Source: Streptomyces nigrescens (GTDB lineage Bacteria > Actinomycetota > Actinomycetes > Streptomycetales > Streptomycetaceae). Taken from it: a DNA stretch of 64,000 nt. The stretch covers positions 5,022,001 through 5,086,000 of the forward strand of contig AP026073.1 of assembly GCA_024349765.1 (NCBI GenBank), in the 5' to 3' direction. Positions 31,512 to 41,283 of this stretch are shown piece after piece. The notes below the pieces were generated by a model. That model was not told the origin of the DNA and searched no databases. It worked only from the letters and a program-made list of their open reading frames with translations. Made by a program: the position numbers and the translations under genes. Positions within the stretch are counted from its first letter, which is position 1. Each line of letters begins with the position of its first letter.

Positions 31512-33398
31512 ATGACCGCCGAGTCCACCGAACTCCCCCTGGCCGCGGCCTTCCCGGATGCCGATCGCGAGCAGTGGCAGCGCCTTGTCGAAGGCGTGCT
31601 GCGCAAATCGGGCGCCACCGAGGCAACGGGCGCCGCCGCCGAGGACGCGCTCGCCACGGATCTCCAGGACGGGATCCGCGTCCGCCCGCTCTACACCGCC
31701 GAGGACGGCACGGCCGCTTCGGGCCGCCCCGGCTTCCCGCCCTTCGTACGGGGCGGCCGGCCCGAGGGCACGACCGTCGCCGGCTGGGACGTACGCCAGC
31801 GCCAGGTGCACACCGATCCGCGGCGCGCCAACGAAGCCGTGCTCGCCGATCTGGAGAACGGCGTCACCTCGGTCTGGCTGACCGTCGGGCACGGCGGGGT
31901 GCCGGTGTCCGGTCTTGCGGAGGCCCTCAAGGGCGTCTATCTGGACCTGGCCGCGGTGGTGCTGGACGCGGGCGCCGATTTCGCCCCGGCCGCCGAGGAG
32001 TTGCTGCGCCTGTACGCGGCGGCCGGTGTGCCGGCGGCCGAGGCCACCGGCGCGCTGGGCGCCGATCCGCTGGGGCTGCTGGCCCGCACCGGCGACGACA
32101 GCAAGCTGCGGGTGCAGCTGGAGGCGGCGGCCCGGCTGGCCGGCCGCTGCCTCGCGGAGGCGCCCGGGGTGCGGGCGCTGGCGGTCGACGCGCTGCCGTA
32201 CCACGAGGCGGGCGGCTCGGCGGCCGAGGAGCTCGGCGCCTCCCTCGCCACCGGTGTGGCCTATCTGCGGCACCTGACCGCGGCCGGGGTGGGCGTCGAC
32301 GACGCCTGCCGGCAGCTGGAGTTCCGCTACGCCGCGACCGCGGACCAGTTCCTGACCATCGCCAAGCTGCGCGCGGCCCGCCGGCTGTGGGCGCGGGTCG
32401 CGGAGGTGTGCGGGGCCGCGCCCGGCGGGTCCGCGCAGGTCCAGCACGCGGTGACCTCACCGGTGATGATGACCCGTCGGGATCCGTGGGTGAACATGCT
32501 GCGCACCACGGTCGCCGGGCTGTCGGCGGGGGTCGGGGGTGCGGACGCGGTGACGGTGCTGCCGTTCGACGCGGCGCTCGGCCTGTCCGACGCGTTCGCC
32601 CGCCGGATCGCCCGGAACACCCAGTCGGTGCTGCTGGAGGAGTCGCACCTGTCGAAGGTGATCGACCCGGCGGGCGGCTCCTGGTACGTGGAGCGGCTGA
32701 CCGACGAGCTGGCCCGGGCGGGCTGGGCGTTCTTCCAGGAGATCGAGGCGGCGGGCGGTCAGGCCGCGGCGCTGCGCTCCGGGATGCTCCGCGAGCGGCT
32801 GGCCACGACCTGGGCGCGCCGCACCGAGGACCTGGCGCACCGCCGCGAACCGATCACCGGTGTCAGCGAGTTCCCGTTCCTCGCCGAGGCGCCGGTGGAG
32901 CGCGAGCCGGCGCCCGCGCCGGTGTCCGGTGGGCTGCCGCGGGTGCGCAGGGACGACGCGTACGAGGCGCTGCGGGCCCGTTCGGACGCCCATCTGGCGG
33001 CGACCGGGGACCGGCCGAAGGTGTTCCTGGCCGCGCTGGGCCCGGTCGCGGCGCACACCGCGCGGGTGGCGTTCGCCGCCAACCTGTTCCAGGCGGGCGG
33101 CATCGAGACCGTGCAGGAGCCGGCGGCGGTGGACGCGGAGTCGGTGGCGGAGGCGTTCGCCCGGAGCGGCGCGCGGACCGCCGTGCTGTGTTCGAGCGAT
33201 GCGGTCTACGGCGAGCAGGCGGCCGCGGTGGCGGCGGCGCTCACGTCGGCGGGTGCGGTGCGGGTGTTCCTGGCCGGCCGGCCGGGCGAGCGCCGGGAGG
33301 AATTCGAGGCGGCCGGGGTGGACGCGTTCGTCTTCGCGGGCTGCGACGCGGTCGAGGTGCTGTCCTCGGCCCTGGACGTCATGGAGGTGGCGGGATGA
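31512..33398 (+). CDS. mutA: Methylmalonyl-CoA mutase small subunit
   Basis: 628 residues. The mutase beta chain dimerises with MutB and helps form the active site entrance but does not bind cobalamin. The TIM-barrel part spans about 20-480 ([59 protein letters not shown]). In the C-terminal Rossmann part (from about 500) the B12-ligand motif DxHxxG is replaced ([11 protein letters not shown]), as expected for the small subunit. The stop overlaps the mutB start (ATGA), so the subunits are made in equal amounts. Confidence 0.94.
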   Translation: MTAESTELPLAAAFPDADREQWQRLVEGVLRKSGATEATGAAAEDALATDLQDGIRVRPLYTAEDGTAASGRPGFPPFVRGGRPEGTTVAGWDVRQRQVHTDPRRANEAVLADLENGVTSVWLTVGHGGVPVSGLAEALKGVYLDLAAVVLDAGADFAPAAEELLRLYAAAGVPAAEATGALGADPLGLLARTGDDSKLRVQLEAAARLAGRCLAEAPGVRALAVDALPYHEAGGSAAEELGASLATGVAYLRHLTAAGVGVDDACRQLEFRYAATADQFLTIAKLRAARRLWARVAEVCGAAPGGSAQVQHAVTSPVMMTRRDPWVNMLRTTVAGLSAGVGGADAVTVLPFDAALGLSDAFARRIARNTQSVLLEESHLSKVIDPAGGSWYVERLTDELARAGWAFFQEIEAAGGQAAALRSGMLRERLATTWARRTEDLAHRREPITGVSEFPFLAEAPVEREPAPAPVSGGLPRVRRDDAYEALRARSDAHLAATGDRPKVFLAALGPVAAHTARVAFAANLFQAGGIETVQEPAAVDAESVAEAFARSGARTAVLCSSDAVYGEQAAAVAAALTSAGAVRVFLAGRPGERREEFEAAGVDAFVFAGCDAVEVLSSALDVMEVAG

Positions 33399-35635
33399 CC
33401 GAGATGCAGGAAGCAACGCAACAGGCCGGCGCCATCCCGGACTTCAGCACCGTCGAGCTGGGCGATGCGGCCGCGGCGGACGGCGCGGCCGGGGCGGAGC
33501 AGTGGGCCCAGGCCGTGGAGGCGGCCACCGGCAAGGGACTCGCGGACCTGACGTGGGAGACGCCGGAGGGCATCGACGTCAAGCCGCTGTACACCGAGGA
33601 CGATCTGGCGGGCGTGGACTTCCTGGGCACGTACCCGGGCGTCGCGCCGTACCTGCGCGGTCCGTACCCGACGATGTACGTCAACCAGCCCTGGACGATC
33701 CGGCAGTACGCCGGCTTCTCCACCGCGGAGGAGTCCAACGCCTTCTACCGCCGCAATCTGGCGGCCGGTCAGAAGGGCCTGTCGGTCGCCTTCGACCTGC
33801 CCACCCACCGCGGCTACGACAGCGACCACCCGCGGGTGACCGGTGACGTCGGCATGGCGGGCGTCGCCATCGACTCGATCTACGACATGCGGCAGCTCTT
33901 CGAGGGCATCCCGCTGGACAAGATGACGGTGTCGATGACGATGAACGGCGCGGTGCTGCCCGTGCTGGCGCTGTACATCGTGGCCGCCGAGGAGCAGGGC
34001 GTACCGCCCGAGAAGCTGGCCGGGACCATCCAGAACGACATCCTCAAGGAGTTCATGGTCCGCAACACCTACATCTATCCGCCGCAGCCGTCGATGCGGA
34101 TCATCTCCGACATCTTCGCGTACACCTCGCAGAAGATGCCGCGCTACAACTCCATCTCGATCTCCGGCTACCACATCCAGGAGGCCGGCGCGACGGCCGA
34201 CCTGGAGCTGGCGTACACCCTCGCGGACGGTGTGGAGTACCTGCGGGCGGGGCTGGCCGCCGGGATGGACGTGGACGCGTTCGCGCCGCGGCTGTCGTTC
34301 TTCTGGGCGATCGGCATGAACTTCTTCATGGAGATCGCCAAGCTGCGCGCGGCCCGGCTGCTGTGGGCCCGGCTGGTCCAGCGCTTCGAGCCGAAGAACC
34401 CCAAGTCCCTCTCGCTGCGCACCCATTCGCAGACCTCGGGCTGGTCGCTGACCGCGCAGGACGTGTTCAACAACGTCACCCGTACCTGTGTGGAGGCGAT
34501 GGCGGCGACCCAGGGCCACACCCAGTCGCTGCACACCAACGCCCTCGACGAGGCGCTGGCGCTGCCCACCGATTTCTCGGCGCGGATCGCCCGCAACACC
34601 CAGCTGTTCCTGCAGCAGGAGTCGGGCACCTGCCGGGTGATCGACCCGTGGGGCGGCAGCGCCTACGTCGAGAAGCTCACGTACGACCTGGCGCGCCGGG
34701 CCTGGCAGCACATCGAGGAGGTCGAGGCGGCCGGCGGGATGGCCAAGGCGATCGACGCGGGCATCCCGAAGCTGCGGGTGGAGGAGGCCGCGGCCCGTAC
34801 CCAGGCGCGGATCGACTCCGGGCGGCAGGCGCTGATCGGCGTCAACAAGTACCGGGTGGCCAGCGACGAGGAGATCGAGGTCCTCAAGGTCGACAACTCC
34901 GCGGTCCGCGCGCAGCAGATCGAGAAGCTGAAGCGGCTGCGGGCCGAGCGCGACGAGGCGGCCTGCCAGGACGCGCTGCGGGCGCTGACCGCGGCGGCGA
35001 AGTCCGGTCCCGGCAAGGGACTTGAGGGCAATCTGCTGGCGCTGGCGGTGGACGCGGCCCGGGCCAAGGCGACCGTCGGGGAGATCTCGGACGCCCTGGA
35101 GGAGGTCTACGGCCGGCACTCCGGCCAGATCCGTACGATCTCGGGTGTGTACCGAGACGAAGCGGGCCCCTCCTCCGGTGTGGAGCGCACCCGGGCGCTG
35201 GTGGCCGAGTTCGAGCGCGCCGAGGGGCGCCGGCCGCGCATCCTGGTGGCCAAGATGGGCCAGGACGGCCATGACCGCGGCCAGAAGGTGATCGCCACGG
35301 CCTTCGCCGACCTGGGCTTCGACGTGGACGTCGGCCCGCTGTTCCAGACCCCGGCCGAGGTGGCCCGCCAGGCGGTCGAGGCGGACGTGCACATCGTCGG
35401 GGTGTCCTCCCTGGCCGCCGGTCACCTCACCCTGGTGCCGGCGCTGAAGGAGGCGCTGGCGGCGGAGGACCGGGAGGACATCACGATCGTGGTGGGTGGG
35501 GTGATCCCGCCGCAGGACGTGCAGCCGCTGCGCGACATGGGTGCGGCCGCGGTGTTCCTGCCCGGCACGGTCATCCCGGATGCCGCGCACGACCTGGTGC
35601 AGGACCTGGCGTCGGTCCTCGGCCACGAGCTGTAG
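33395..35635 (+). CDS. mutB: Methylmalonyl-CoA mutase large (catalytic) subunit
   Basis: 746 residues. Interconverts (R)-methylmalonyl-CoA and succinyl-CoA using adenosylcobalamin. Substrate barrel at about 50-560 ([63 protein letters not shown]). The C-terminal B12 domain has the complete DxHxxG (Asp624, His626, in [10 protein letters not shown]), then [22 protein letters not shown] and [10 protein letters not shown]. The enzyme links propionate and branched-chain catabolism to the TCA cycle and supplies methylmalonyl-CoA for polyketides. Starts on the mutA stop and is followed 11 bases on by the chaperone meaB. Confidence 0.96.
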   Translation: MTEMQEATQQAGAIPDFSTVELGDAAAADGAAGAEQWAQAVEAATGKGLADLTWETPEGIDVKPLYTEDDLAGVDFLGTYPGVAPYLRGPYPTMYVNQPWTIRQYAGFSTAEESNAFYRRNLAAGQKGLSVAFDLPTHRGYDSDHPRVTGDVGMAGVAIDSIYDMRQLFEGIPLDKMTVSMTMNGAVLPVLALYIVAAEEQGVPPEKLAGTIQNDILKEFMVRNTYIYPPQPSMRIISDIFAYTSQKMPRYNSISISGYHIQEAGATADLELAYTLADGVEYLRAGLAAGMDVDAFAPRLSFFWAIGMNFFMEIAKLRAARLLWARLVQRFEPKNPKSLSLRTHSQTSGWSLTAQDVFNNVTRTCVEAMAATQGHTQSLHTNALDEALALPTDFSARIARNTQLFLQQESGTCRVIDPWGGSAYVEKLTYDLARRAWQHIEEVEAAGGMAKAIDAGIPKLRVEEAAARTQARIDSGRQALIGVNKYRVASDEEIEVLKVDNSAVRAQQIEKLKRLRAERDEAACQDALRALTAAAKSGPGKGLEGNLLALAVDAARAKATVGEISDALEEVYGRHSGQIRTISGVYRDEAGPSSGVERTRALVAEFERAEGRRPRILVAKMGQDGHDRGQKVIATAFADLGFDVDVGPLFQTPAEVARQAVEADVHIVGVSSLAAGHLTLVPALKEALAAEDREDITIVVGGVIPPQDVQPLRDMGAAAVFLPGTVIPDAAHDLVQDLASVLGHEL

Positions 35636-35646
35636 AGCGGGGGGTC

Positions 35647-36654
35647 ATGCCTGCGACGATCGACGTCGAACGGTACGCCGAGGGGGTCCGGGCGGGTTCC
35701 CGGGCCTGGATCGCCCGCGCCGTCACCCTGGTCGAGTCCACCCGTGCGGACCACCGGGCGGCGGCCCAGCGGCTGCTGGTGGAGCTGCTGCCGTACTCCG
35801 GTGCGGCCCGCCGGGTGGGCATCAGCGGGGTGCCCGGTGTCGGCAAGTCGACCTTCATCGACGCGCTGGGTTCGCTGCTGACCGGGATGGGGCACCGGGT
35901 GGCGGTGCTCGCCGTCGACCCGTCGTCCAGCCGGACCGGCGGCTCCATCCTGGGTGACAAGACCCGGATGGAGCGGCTGGCGACCGACCCGGCGGCGTTC
36001 GTCCGCCCCTCCCCCACGTCCGGGACGCTGGGCGGGGTGGCCCGCGCCACCCGGGAGTCCATCGTCGTGATGGAGGCCGCGGGCTATGACGTCGTGCTGG
36101 TGGAGACGGTGGGGGTCGGCCAGTCGGAGACGACCGTGGCCAACATGGTCGACACGTTCCTGCTGCTGACCCTGGCCCGCACCGGCGACCAGCTCCAGGG
36201 CATCAAGAAGGGCGTGCTGGAGCTGGCGGACCTGGTGTCGGTGAACAAGGCGGACGGGCCGCACGAGCGGGACGCCCGGTCCGCGGCCCGCGAACTGGCC
36301 GGTGCGCTGCGGCTGTTGCAGCCGGCGGACGCGGCATGGACGCCGCCCGTGCTGACCTGCAGCGCCCGCGAGGGCACCGGCCTGAAGGCGGTCTGGGAAC
36401 GCGTCGAGCAGCACCGCACGCTGCTCGAATCGACCGGTGCGCTGGCCGAGCGGCGCCGTACCCAGCAGGTCGACTGGACCTGGTCGATGGTCCGCGAGCG
36501 GCTCATCGACCGCCTCCAGGAGCATCCCGAGGTGCGCCGGCTGGGTCCGGACGTCGAGCGGGCGGTGCGGGACGGCGAGATCACCGCGACGCTGGCGGCC
36601 GAACGGCTGCTGTCCGCGTTCGGCCTGGCGGACCCGGCGGCCGGGGAGGCGTAG
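35647..36654 (+). CDS. meaB: MeaB/ArgK-family GTPase, mutase chaperone
   Basis: 335-residue G3E P-loop GTPase that protects and reloads methylmalonyl-CoA mutase with cobalamin. Walker A GVPGVGKST (61-69), VDPSSSRTGGSILGDKTRM switch region, VETVGVGQSE (Mg2+/switch II) and the VNKAD base-recognition motif are all present. Directly behind mutB (11 bases, GGGGGG ribosome site). The arrangement mutA-mutB-meaB is the classic complex-forming operon, so the assignment to the mutase rather than to arginine metabolism (old name ArgK) is secure. Confidence 0.94.
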   Translation: MPATIDVERYAEGVRAGSRAWIARAVTLVESTRADHRAAAQRLLVELLPYSGAARRVGISGVPGVGKSTFIDALGSLLTGMGHRVAVLAVDPSSSRTGGSILGDKTRMERLATDPAAFVRPSPTSGTLGGVARATRESIVVMEAAGYDVVLVETVGVGQSETTVANMVDTFLLLTLARTGDQLQGIKKGVLELADLVSVNKADGPHERDARSAARELAGALRLLQPADAAWTPPVLTCSAREGTGLKAVWERVEQHRTLLESTGALAERRRTQQVDWTWSMVRERLIDRLQEHPEVRRLGPDVERAVRDGEITATLAAERLLSAFGLADPAAGEA

Positions 36655-36701
36655 CGGTGTCCGGCCGGGGTACTCACCCGGGCACCTGAGTAGCTCAGCT
36701 C

Positions 36702-37088
36702 ATGACGGCCCCGCGCCGGGCCCCGAGTATGTCGATGACGCATGGACGGACGTTTTCGGCATCTTCCCTGGGGGCCATCATCAATCCGCAGGACGTCGCA
36801 CACGGGCTGTACGAGGACAATCCGCTGGCCGGGCTGATCGAGGGGTTCTGTGTGGCGCCGGCCGGCGGTGAGCTGGAGTCCCGGCCGGTCGTCCATGTCG
36901 AGCTGCGGCCGGGGGTGCGGCTGTCGGCCGTCGAGGCGGACCGGCTGGCGCTCGCCTGCCAGCAGGGCGTGCTGCGCCAACTGGCCGCCGGCTGCCGGGA
37001 CTTCCTCCCCTCGCCGGCGGACTGCCCCTCGGCCCACGAGGTCGCGATCACCCTGCACGGGTACGGCACCGGGCCGTTCGCCCCCTAG
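36702..37088 (+). CDS. Hypothetical protein, 128 residues
   Basis: Unrecognised. Codon third positions are strongly G/C and the composition is protein-like (NPQDVAHGLYEDNPLAGLIE, then VVHVELRPGVRLSAVEADRLALACQQGVL), so it is probably real. No signal peptide or membrane segment. Three possible ATGs (36702, 36729 and 36735) lack a good ribosome site. The stop codon shares CTAG with the stop of the convergent LysR gene. Lies 47 bases after meaB and might be read from that operon. Confidence 0.5.
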   Translation: MTAPRRAPSMSMTHGRTFSASSLGAIINPQDVAHGLYEDNPLAGLIEGFCVAPAGGELESRPVVHVELRPGVRLSAVEADRLALACQQGVLRQLAAGCRDFLPSPADCPSAHEVAITLHGYGTGPFAP

Positions 37089-37987
37089 AGCATCCCGCGC
37101 GCCCGCCGGGCCCGTTCGGCGAAGTGTGTGACGGCGAGGTCGCGGAACCGCGTGGCCGCCGTGGAGAGGTAGCCGTCCTCGCGGCGCACCAGGCTCAGGA
37201 CCCGTGCGCAGTCGGGGGCGTCGATGCGCAGCCAGGCCAGCGGGGCGGCGGCCAGGTCGGCGCGGGCGATGGAGGGCATCAGGCCGATGCCGAGGCCGGC
37301 GATGACGAGGAAGTGGGTGGCGCCGGGTTCGTCGCCCTCGCAGCCGATGACCGGGCGCCGGTCGATGGTGGTGAACAGCCGGTCCAGCAGGGCGCGTTGC
37401 CAGTGTCCGGGGCGGGTGGTGATGAAGGGCTCGTCGGCGAGTTCGGCCACCGTCACCCGTTCCCGGCCGGCCAGCGGATGCGCCGTCGGGACCGCGAGCA
37501 GCACCTCCTCGTGCAGCAGTCGCACCGCGCCGAGCCCGGGCCCGGTCAGCGGCTGCGAGGCGACGCAGAAGTCCACTTCGCGGGTGCGCAGGTGCTCGCG
37601 CATCAGGTCGGGGGTGGACTGGAAGCAGCGGACGGTGACGGCGGGGTGGGCGGCGCGGAAGCCGGCGAGCAGTTCGGTGAGCGGCAGCAGGGTCTCCGCG
37701 GCGATGGTGACGCTGCCGTTGTCGAGTCCGGCGGCGTCGGCCATCTCCCGGCGGGCGTCGTCGAGTTCGGCCAGGGCCCGTTCCACCCGGGTGAGGAAGG
37801 CGGCGCCGTGGCGGTTGAGCCGGATCGTGCGGCCCTGCCGGTCGAAGAGCGGCAGGCCCAGTTCGGCTTCGAGGCGGGCGATGGTCCGGCTCACCGAGGG
37901 CTGGGCCACCCGGAGTTCCTCGGCGGCGCGGCTGATGTGTTCCCGGCGCGCGACGACCCGGAAGTACCGCAGGGACAGCAGATCCAT
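37085..37987 (-). CDS. LysR-family transcriptional regulator
   Basis: 300 residues. Winged helix-turn-helix at 1-60 (MDLLSLRYFRVVARREHISRAAEELRVAQPSVSRTIARLEAELG) and a periplasmic-binding-protein-like effector domain (90-295). No divergent target gene is attached. The neighbours are an uncharacterised ORF tail to tail and, behind its start, the anti-sigma-like ATPase gene in the same direction 83 bases upstream. Effector and regulon unknown. Confidence 0.9.
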   Translation of the reverse strand: MDLLSLRYFRVVARREHISRAAEELRVAQPSVSRTIARLEAELGLPLFDRQGRTIRLNRHGAAFLTRVERALAELDDARREMADAAGLDNGSVTIAAETLLPLTELLAGFRAAHPAVTVRCFQSTPDLMREHLRTREVDFCVASQPLTGPGLGAVRLLHEEVLLAVPTAHPLAGRERVTVAELADEPFITTRPGHWQRALLDRLFTTIDRRPVIGCEGDEPGATHFLVIAGLGIGLMPSIARADLAAAPLAWLRIDAPDCARVLSLVRREDGYLSTAATRFRDLAVTHFAERARRARGML

Positions 37988-38070
37988 CGGTGCCTCGGGC
38001 CTTCGGGTCGGATGACGGCGACCCGGAAATGGTCACACAGGGCGCACCGGAGGGCCCGGGTGACGGTGTT

Positions 38071-38598
38071 TCAGCCGCGCAGCGACACCGTGGCCCACAC
38101 CGTCTTGCCCGAGTGGTCCGGCGGGGTCCAGCCCCAGGCGTCGCTCAGCCGGTCGACGAGGTGCAGCCCCCGGCCGGATTCCGCCAGCGGGTCGGGGGTG
38201 CGCACGACGGGTGCGTCGGTGCCGGCGTCGGAGACGGCGCACAGCACGGCGGTCTCCTGCCGGGTCAGGGCGAGCCAGGCCGGGCAGACCGGCGCGGGCA
38301 CCACGCAGAACCCGCGGGCGACCGGCGCCGCGTCCGGCTCCCCCGTACGGAGGCCGTGCCGCAGTGCGTTGCTGACGAGTTCGGTGACGACGAGTGCCGC
38401 GTTCTCGGTCACGTCCGCGGCGAGTCGCCAGCCGGTGAGGGTCGAGCGGGTGAAGCGGCGGGCCTCCGCCACGGTCTGCGCGGAGCTGCTGAGGGCACAG
38501 GCGGCGAATCCGTCGGGGGCGGGCATCCACCAGCTCTCCTCTAACGCTTCCTCTCCAAGGGCGTCGTACACGGTCTCTGCCGGATGAGCGGTCATCAA
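38071..38598 (-). CDS. Anti-sigma-factor-like ATP-binding protein (HATPase_c_2)
   Basis: 175 residues with the GHKL ATP-binding fold of the SpoIIAB/RsbW-type regulators abundant in Streptomyces: AARRFTRSTLTGW-like helix, ALVVTELVSNALRHG (N box) and GRGLHLVDRLSDAWGW (G box). Such proteins sit next to WhiJ-type regulators and DUF397 proteins in many paralogous developmental loci, exactly as here, with the DUF397 gene divergent and the XRE gene beyond. The kinase or anti-sigma target is not known. Start at the first of two adjacent ATGs. Confidence 0.85.
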   Translation of the reverse strand: MMTAHPAETVYDALGEEALEESWWMPAPDGFAACALSSSAQTVAEARRFTRSTLTGWRLAADVTENAALVVTELVSNALRHGLRTGEPDAAPVARGFCVVPAPVCPAWLALTRQETAVLCAVSDAGTDAPVVRTPDPLAESGRGLHLVDRLSDAWGWTPPDHSGKTVWATVSLRG

Positions 38599-38672
38599 CG
38601 TCTCCGCGAGGGCGATTTACGGGGCTGGGCCGGACTGCCTCGGAGAGTTAATATCCTCGGCAGCCGTCGCTC

Positions 38673-38686
38673 GATGCAAGTGCATC
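38673..38686. promoter_or_regulatory. Palindrome GATGCA-AG-TGCATC
   Basis: A perfect 6-base dyad in the divergent region between the ATPase gene and the DUF397 gene, followed at once by TGCAATTACATC, a further pair of similar half-sites. A probable operator for the XRE/DUF5753 regulator encoded nearby. Confidence 0.45.
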
Positions 38687-38792
38687 TGCAATTACATCGG
38701 TAAGGACGGTCGCTCAGGGGCTCGTTCACGCCAACGTGATCGCGGGCTCGGGATCGGTCGGAGGGATGTCCTCCAGCAAGGGAGCAGGTCTG

Positions 38793-39026
38793 ATGGAGTC
38801 GGTGACCAACGGCATGCAGGCGACCCGCATCGAGGGCGTCGTGTGGCGCAAGAGCCGCCGCAGCAATCCCAGCGGCAACTGCGTTGAGCTGGCCGTTCTT
38901 TCGGACGGCGGGGTGGCCGTGCGCAACTCCCGGTTCACTTCGGGGCCGGCTCTGATCTACACCCGCGACGAGATGGCCGCCTTCGTCCAGGGCGCCAAGG
39001 ACGGCGACTTCGACGACCTCGTCTGA
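38793..39026 (+). CDS. DUF397 protein
   Basis: 77 residues. The DUF397 signature is clear: WRKSRRSNPSGNCVELA, then GVAVRNSRF and FTRDEMAAFVQGAKDGDFDDL. In Streptomyces these small proteins are encoded beside WhiJ-like XRE regulators and are thought to bind them and relieve repression. The ATG at 38793 was chosen because GGGAG lies eight bases upstream; two starts further upstream lack proper spacing. Confidence 0.88.
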   Translation: MESVTNGMQATRIEGVVWRKSRRSNPSGNCVELAVLSDGGVAVRNSRFTSGPALIYTRDEMAAFVQGAKDGDFDDLV

Positions 39027-39033
39027 CGCATCG

Positions 39034-39047
39034 GCGGCATATGCCGC
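39034..39047. promoter_or_regulatory. Palindrome GCGGCATATGCCGC with a second half-matching site
   Basis: A perfect 14-base palindrome 110 bases before the XRE gene. A related GGCGCATATGTCG follows at 39055-39067. Two CATATG-centred sites about two helical turns apart suggest cooperative binding, perhaps autoregulation. Confidence 0.5.
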
Positions 39048-39155
39048 AGAGATTGGCGCATATGTCGTTCGGATAGTCGCCCTGACTGTACGAACACGTG
39101 GCGCGATGGGACACTGGGCGTTCGCCCGACCACTCAGGGGAGTCAGGGAGTCAGC

Positions 39156-40061
39156 ATGAGTGAGGCGCAGCCGAGCAGCGGTGCGTCCCTGCGCCGGTAT
39201 CTCGACCATCCGAGGGGCGGGCCGACCGTCCTGCGGATCGTGCTGGGCACGCAGTTGCGCCGGCTGCGTGAGACCGCCGGCGTCACCCGCGAGGCCGCCG
39301 GGGACGCCATCCGCGGTTCCCACGCGAAGATCAGCCGCCTGGAGCTCGGCCGGGTCAGCTGCAAGGAGCGCGACGTCGCCGATCTGCTGACGCTCTACGG
39401 CGTCACGGACGACACGGTCCGCGACGACTTCCTCAAGCTGGCCCGGCGGACCAGCAGTCCGGGCTGGTGGCACCAGTACGGCGATGTGCTGCCCGGCTGG
39501 TTCGAGACCCATCTCGGCCTGGAAGAGGCCGCGTCGGTGATCCGCACGTACGAAGTGCAGTTCGTGCCGGGCCTGTTGCAGACCGCCGACTACGCCCGTG
39601 CGGTGGCGCAGCTCGGCCATCCGCGGTCGACGCCCGAGGAGATCGATCGGCGGGTGCGGCTGCGCGTGCAGCGGCAGGAGTTGCTGACGCTGCCGGACGC
39701 GCCGCGGGTGTGGGCGGTGCTCGACGAGGCCGCGCTGCGCCGTCCGCTGGGCGGCCGGGAGGTGATGGCGGGCCAGCTGAGACATCTGCTGACGATGTCG
39801 GAGCTGCCGAACGTCACGCTGCAGATCGCGCCGTTCAGCCTCGGCGGCCTGGCGGCGGCCGGTGGTCCGATCACGATCCTGCGCTTCCTGGAGCCGGATC
39901 TGCCGGACATCGTCTATCTGGAGCAGCTGACCAGTGCGCTGTATCTGGACAAGCGCGATGACGTCGACCACTACCTGGCGGTGATGGACCGCCTCAGCGC
40001 CCAGTCGGAATCGCCGCGCGAGTCGCTGGCGATGCTGGAGCGCATGCTCAAGGAGATCTGA
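39156..40061 (+). CDS. WhiJ-like XRE regulator with DUF5753 domain
   Basis: 301 residues: helix-turn-helix at about 28-85 (LGTQLRRLRETAGVTREAAGDAI, SHAKISRLELGR) and a DUF5753 ligand/partner domain (about 105-285; FVPGLLQTADYARAV, LTMSELPNVTLQIAPF, IVYLEQLTSALYLD). With the DUF397 gene and the ATPase gene it forms the WhiJ-type triad that modulates sporulation and secondary metabolism in Streptomyces. Genomes carry many such sets, so the specific function of this one is open. ATG follows AGGGGAGTCAGGGAG. Confidence 0.9.
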   Translation: MSEAQPSSGASLRRYLDHPRGGPTVLRIVLGTQLRRLRETAGVTREAAGDAIRGSHAKISRLELGRVSCKERDVADLLTLYGVTDDTVRDDFLKLARRTSSPGWWHQYGDVLPGWFETHLGLEEAASVIRTYEVQFVPGLLQTADYARAVAQLGHPRSTPEEIDRRVRLRVQRQELLTLPDAPRVWAVLDEAALRRPLGGREVMAGQLRHLLTMSELPNVTLQIAPFSLGGLAAAGGPITILRFLEPDLPDIVYLEQLTSALYLDKRDDVDHYLAVMDRLSAQSESPRESLAMLERMLKEI

Positions 40062-40067
40062 TACCGG

Positions 40068-40119
40068 TCACTCAGGTCTGATGCGGCGACGAGTCACTCA
40101 GGTCTGATGCGGCGACGAG
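40068..40119. repeat. 26-base perfect direct repeat, two copies
   Basis: TCACTCAGGTCTGATGCGGC plus GACGAG occurs at 40068-40093 and again, identical, at 40094-40119. The sequence around the XRE stop codon (CTCAAGGAGATCTGATACC) looks like a further, diverged copy. Confidence 0.93.
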
Positions 40120-40158
40120 CGGCGTCCGGGCCCGGTGGGCGCCCCGCCGCTCGTCGCC
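40111..40158. terminator. Bidirectional terminator
   Basis: GGCGACGAGCGGCG (40111-40124) pairs perfectly with CGCCGCTCGTCGCC (40145-40158); 20-base loop. Lies between the converging XRE and methyltransferase genes, and its left arm is part of the 26-base repeat. Confidence 0.8.
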
Positions 40159-40174
40159 GTCCGGGCCCGGTGCG

Positions 40175-40990
40175 TCAGACCTTGCGGGCGACCCCGCCGT
40201 ACTCGATCCACTCCAGGGTCAGCTGCTTGGGGCCGATGTCCGCGTCCGGTTTCCAGGTCGAGACCTCCACCAGCCCGGGCTCCTGGATCTCCAACCCCTC
40301 CAGGAATCCGGCCAGTTCGTGCGCCTGGCGCACCCGTCCCCACTGGCCGTGGGTCTGCTCGGCCATGAAGTTCGTGACGAAGTCACGGGTCGCGGCGTCC
40401 TCGCTGACCAGCTGGCACACCACCAGGAAGCTGCCCGGGGCCAGCCGGTCGGCGACCCGCTTGATCAGACCGCCCGGATCGTCGGTGTCCGGGATGCAGT
40501 GGAGCACGGAGACGAACAGCGCGGCGACCGGCCGGCTGAAGTCGATCAGCCGCTCGACCTCCGGGCTGCCGAAGATGCCGTCGGTGTCCCGCATGTCGGC
40601 CTGGATGACCGCCGTGTTGGCGTTCTCCTCCAGCAGCGCCCGGCCGTGCGCCAGCACGATGGGGTCGTTGTCGACGTACACCACCCGGGTCTCCGGGTCG
40701 ACGCGCTGGGCGACCTGGTGGACGTTGTCCTGGGTCGGCAGGCCGGAACCGTGGTCGATGAACTGCCGGATGCCGTGTTCGGTGGCCAGCCAGCGCACCA
40801 CCCGCTGCAGGAAGCGGCGGTTGTTGAGGGCCAGCACCTGGGTGCTCGGCACGACCTTGCTCAGCTGCTCGCAGGCCTCGCGGTCGACGGCGTAGTTGTC
40901 CTTGCCGCCGAGGTAGTAGTCGTACATCCGCGCGACGCTCGGGACGGTGACATCGACGGTGCTGGACTGCGGTGCTGATTCTTGGCTCAT
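40175..40990 (-). CDS. SAM-dependent methyltransferase, DUF574/Methyltransf_19
   Basis: 271 residues. Family marks: ARMYDYYLGGKDNYAVDRE at the N-terminus, QFIDHGSGLPT (SAM loop), VVYVDNDPIVLAHGRALL, and VLHCIPDTDDP. The family is very expanded in Streptomyces, usually close to WhiJ-type or DUF397 loci, and its substrate is unknown. The ATG at 40990 has GGGGAAA upstream; the longer frame to 41200 is unlikely. Possibly part of the same developmental neighbourhood. Confidence 0.87.
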   Translation of the reverse strand: MSQESAPQSSTVDVTVPSVARMYDYYLGGKDNYAVDREACEQLSKVVPSTQVLALNNRRFLQRVVRWLATEHGIRQFIDHGSGLPTQDNVHQVAQRVDPETRVVYVDNDPIVLAHGRALLEENANTAVIQADMRDTDGIFGSPEVERLIDFSRPVAALFVSVLHCIPDTDDPGGLIKRVADRLAPGSFLVVCQLVSEDAATRDFVTNFMAEQTHGQWGRVRQAHELAGFLEGLEIQEPGLVEVSTWKPDADIGPKQLTLEWIEYGGVARKV

Positions 40991-41283
40991 TCGACATTTC
41001 CCCGTCGCTTCGACAGCCCTCGGCCATGGCGCGGCAACGGCGCCGTTCCGTGTCGGAACGACCACGCCGCGCAGTCCAACATACCTATGAGTGGCGGCTG
41101 TTGCAGGTGAGTGACGAGGGTTCTTACGTCTCGTCAGCGACGCCCGGCCCCGGCAGCGGGCGCACGCCGCGCCGACGATTCTCATCACGCTCTCACCCAC
41201 CGCTTATCGTCCGGTCACACCCCTTTCCTACGGTCGGCGAAGGCGCGTCGCGGGCCCACCCGGCGGCCGGAGGAGAGCGCACC

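Noticed and set aside
30491-33394. Very long open frame running into mutB from upstream
   Set aside because: It is open only because of high GC: it crosses the opposite-strand DUF5005-like gene and lies out of frame over mutA, with non-protein-like composition. MutB homology begins at 33395 on the mutA stop.
33206-35626. 806-codon minus-strand frame opposite mutB
   Set aside because: Shadow frame with reversed codon bias; mutB is unmistakable on the plus strand.
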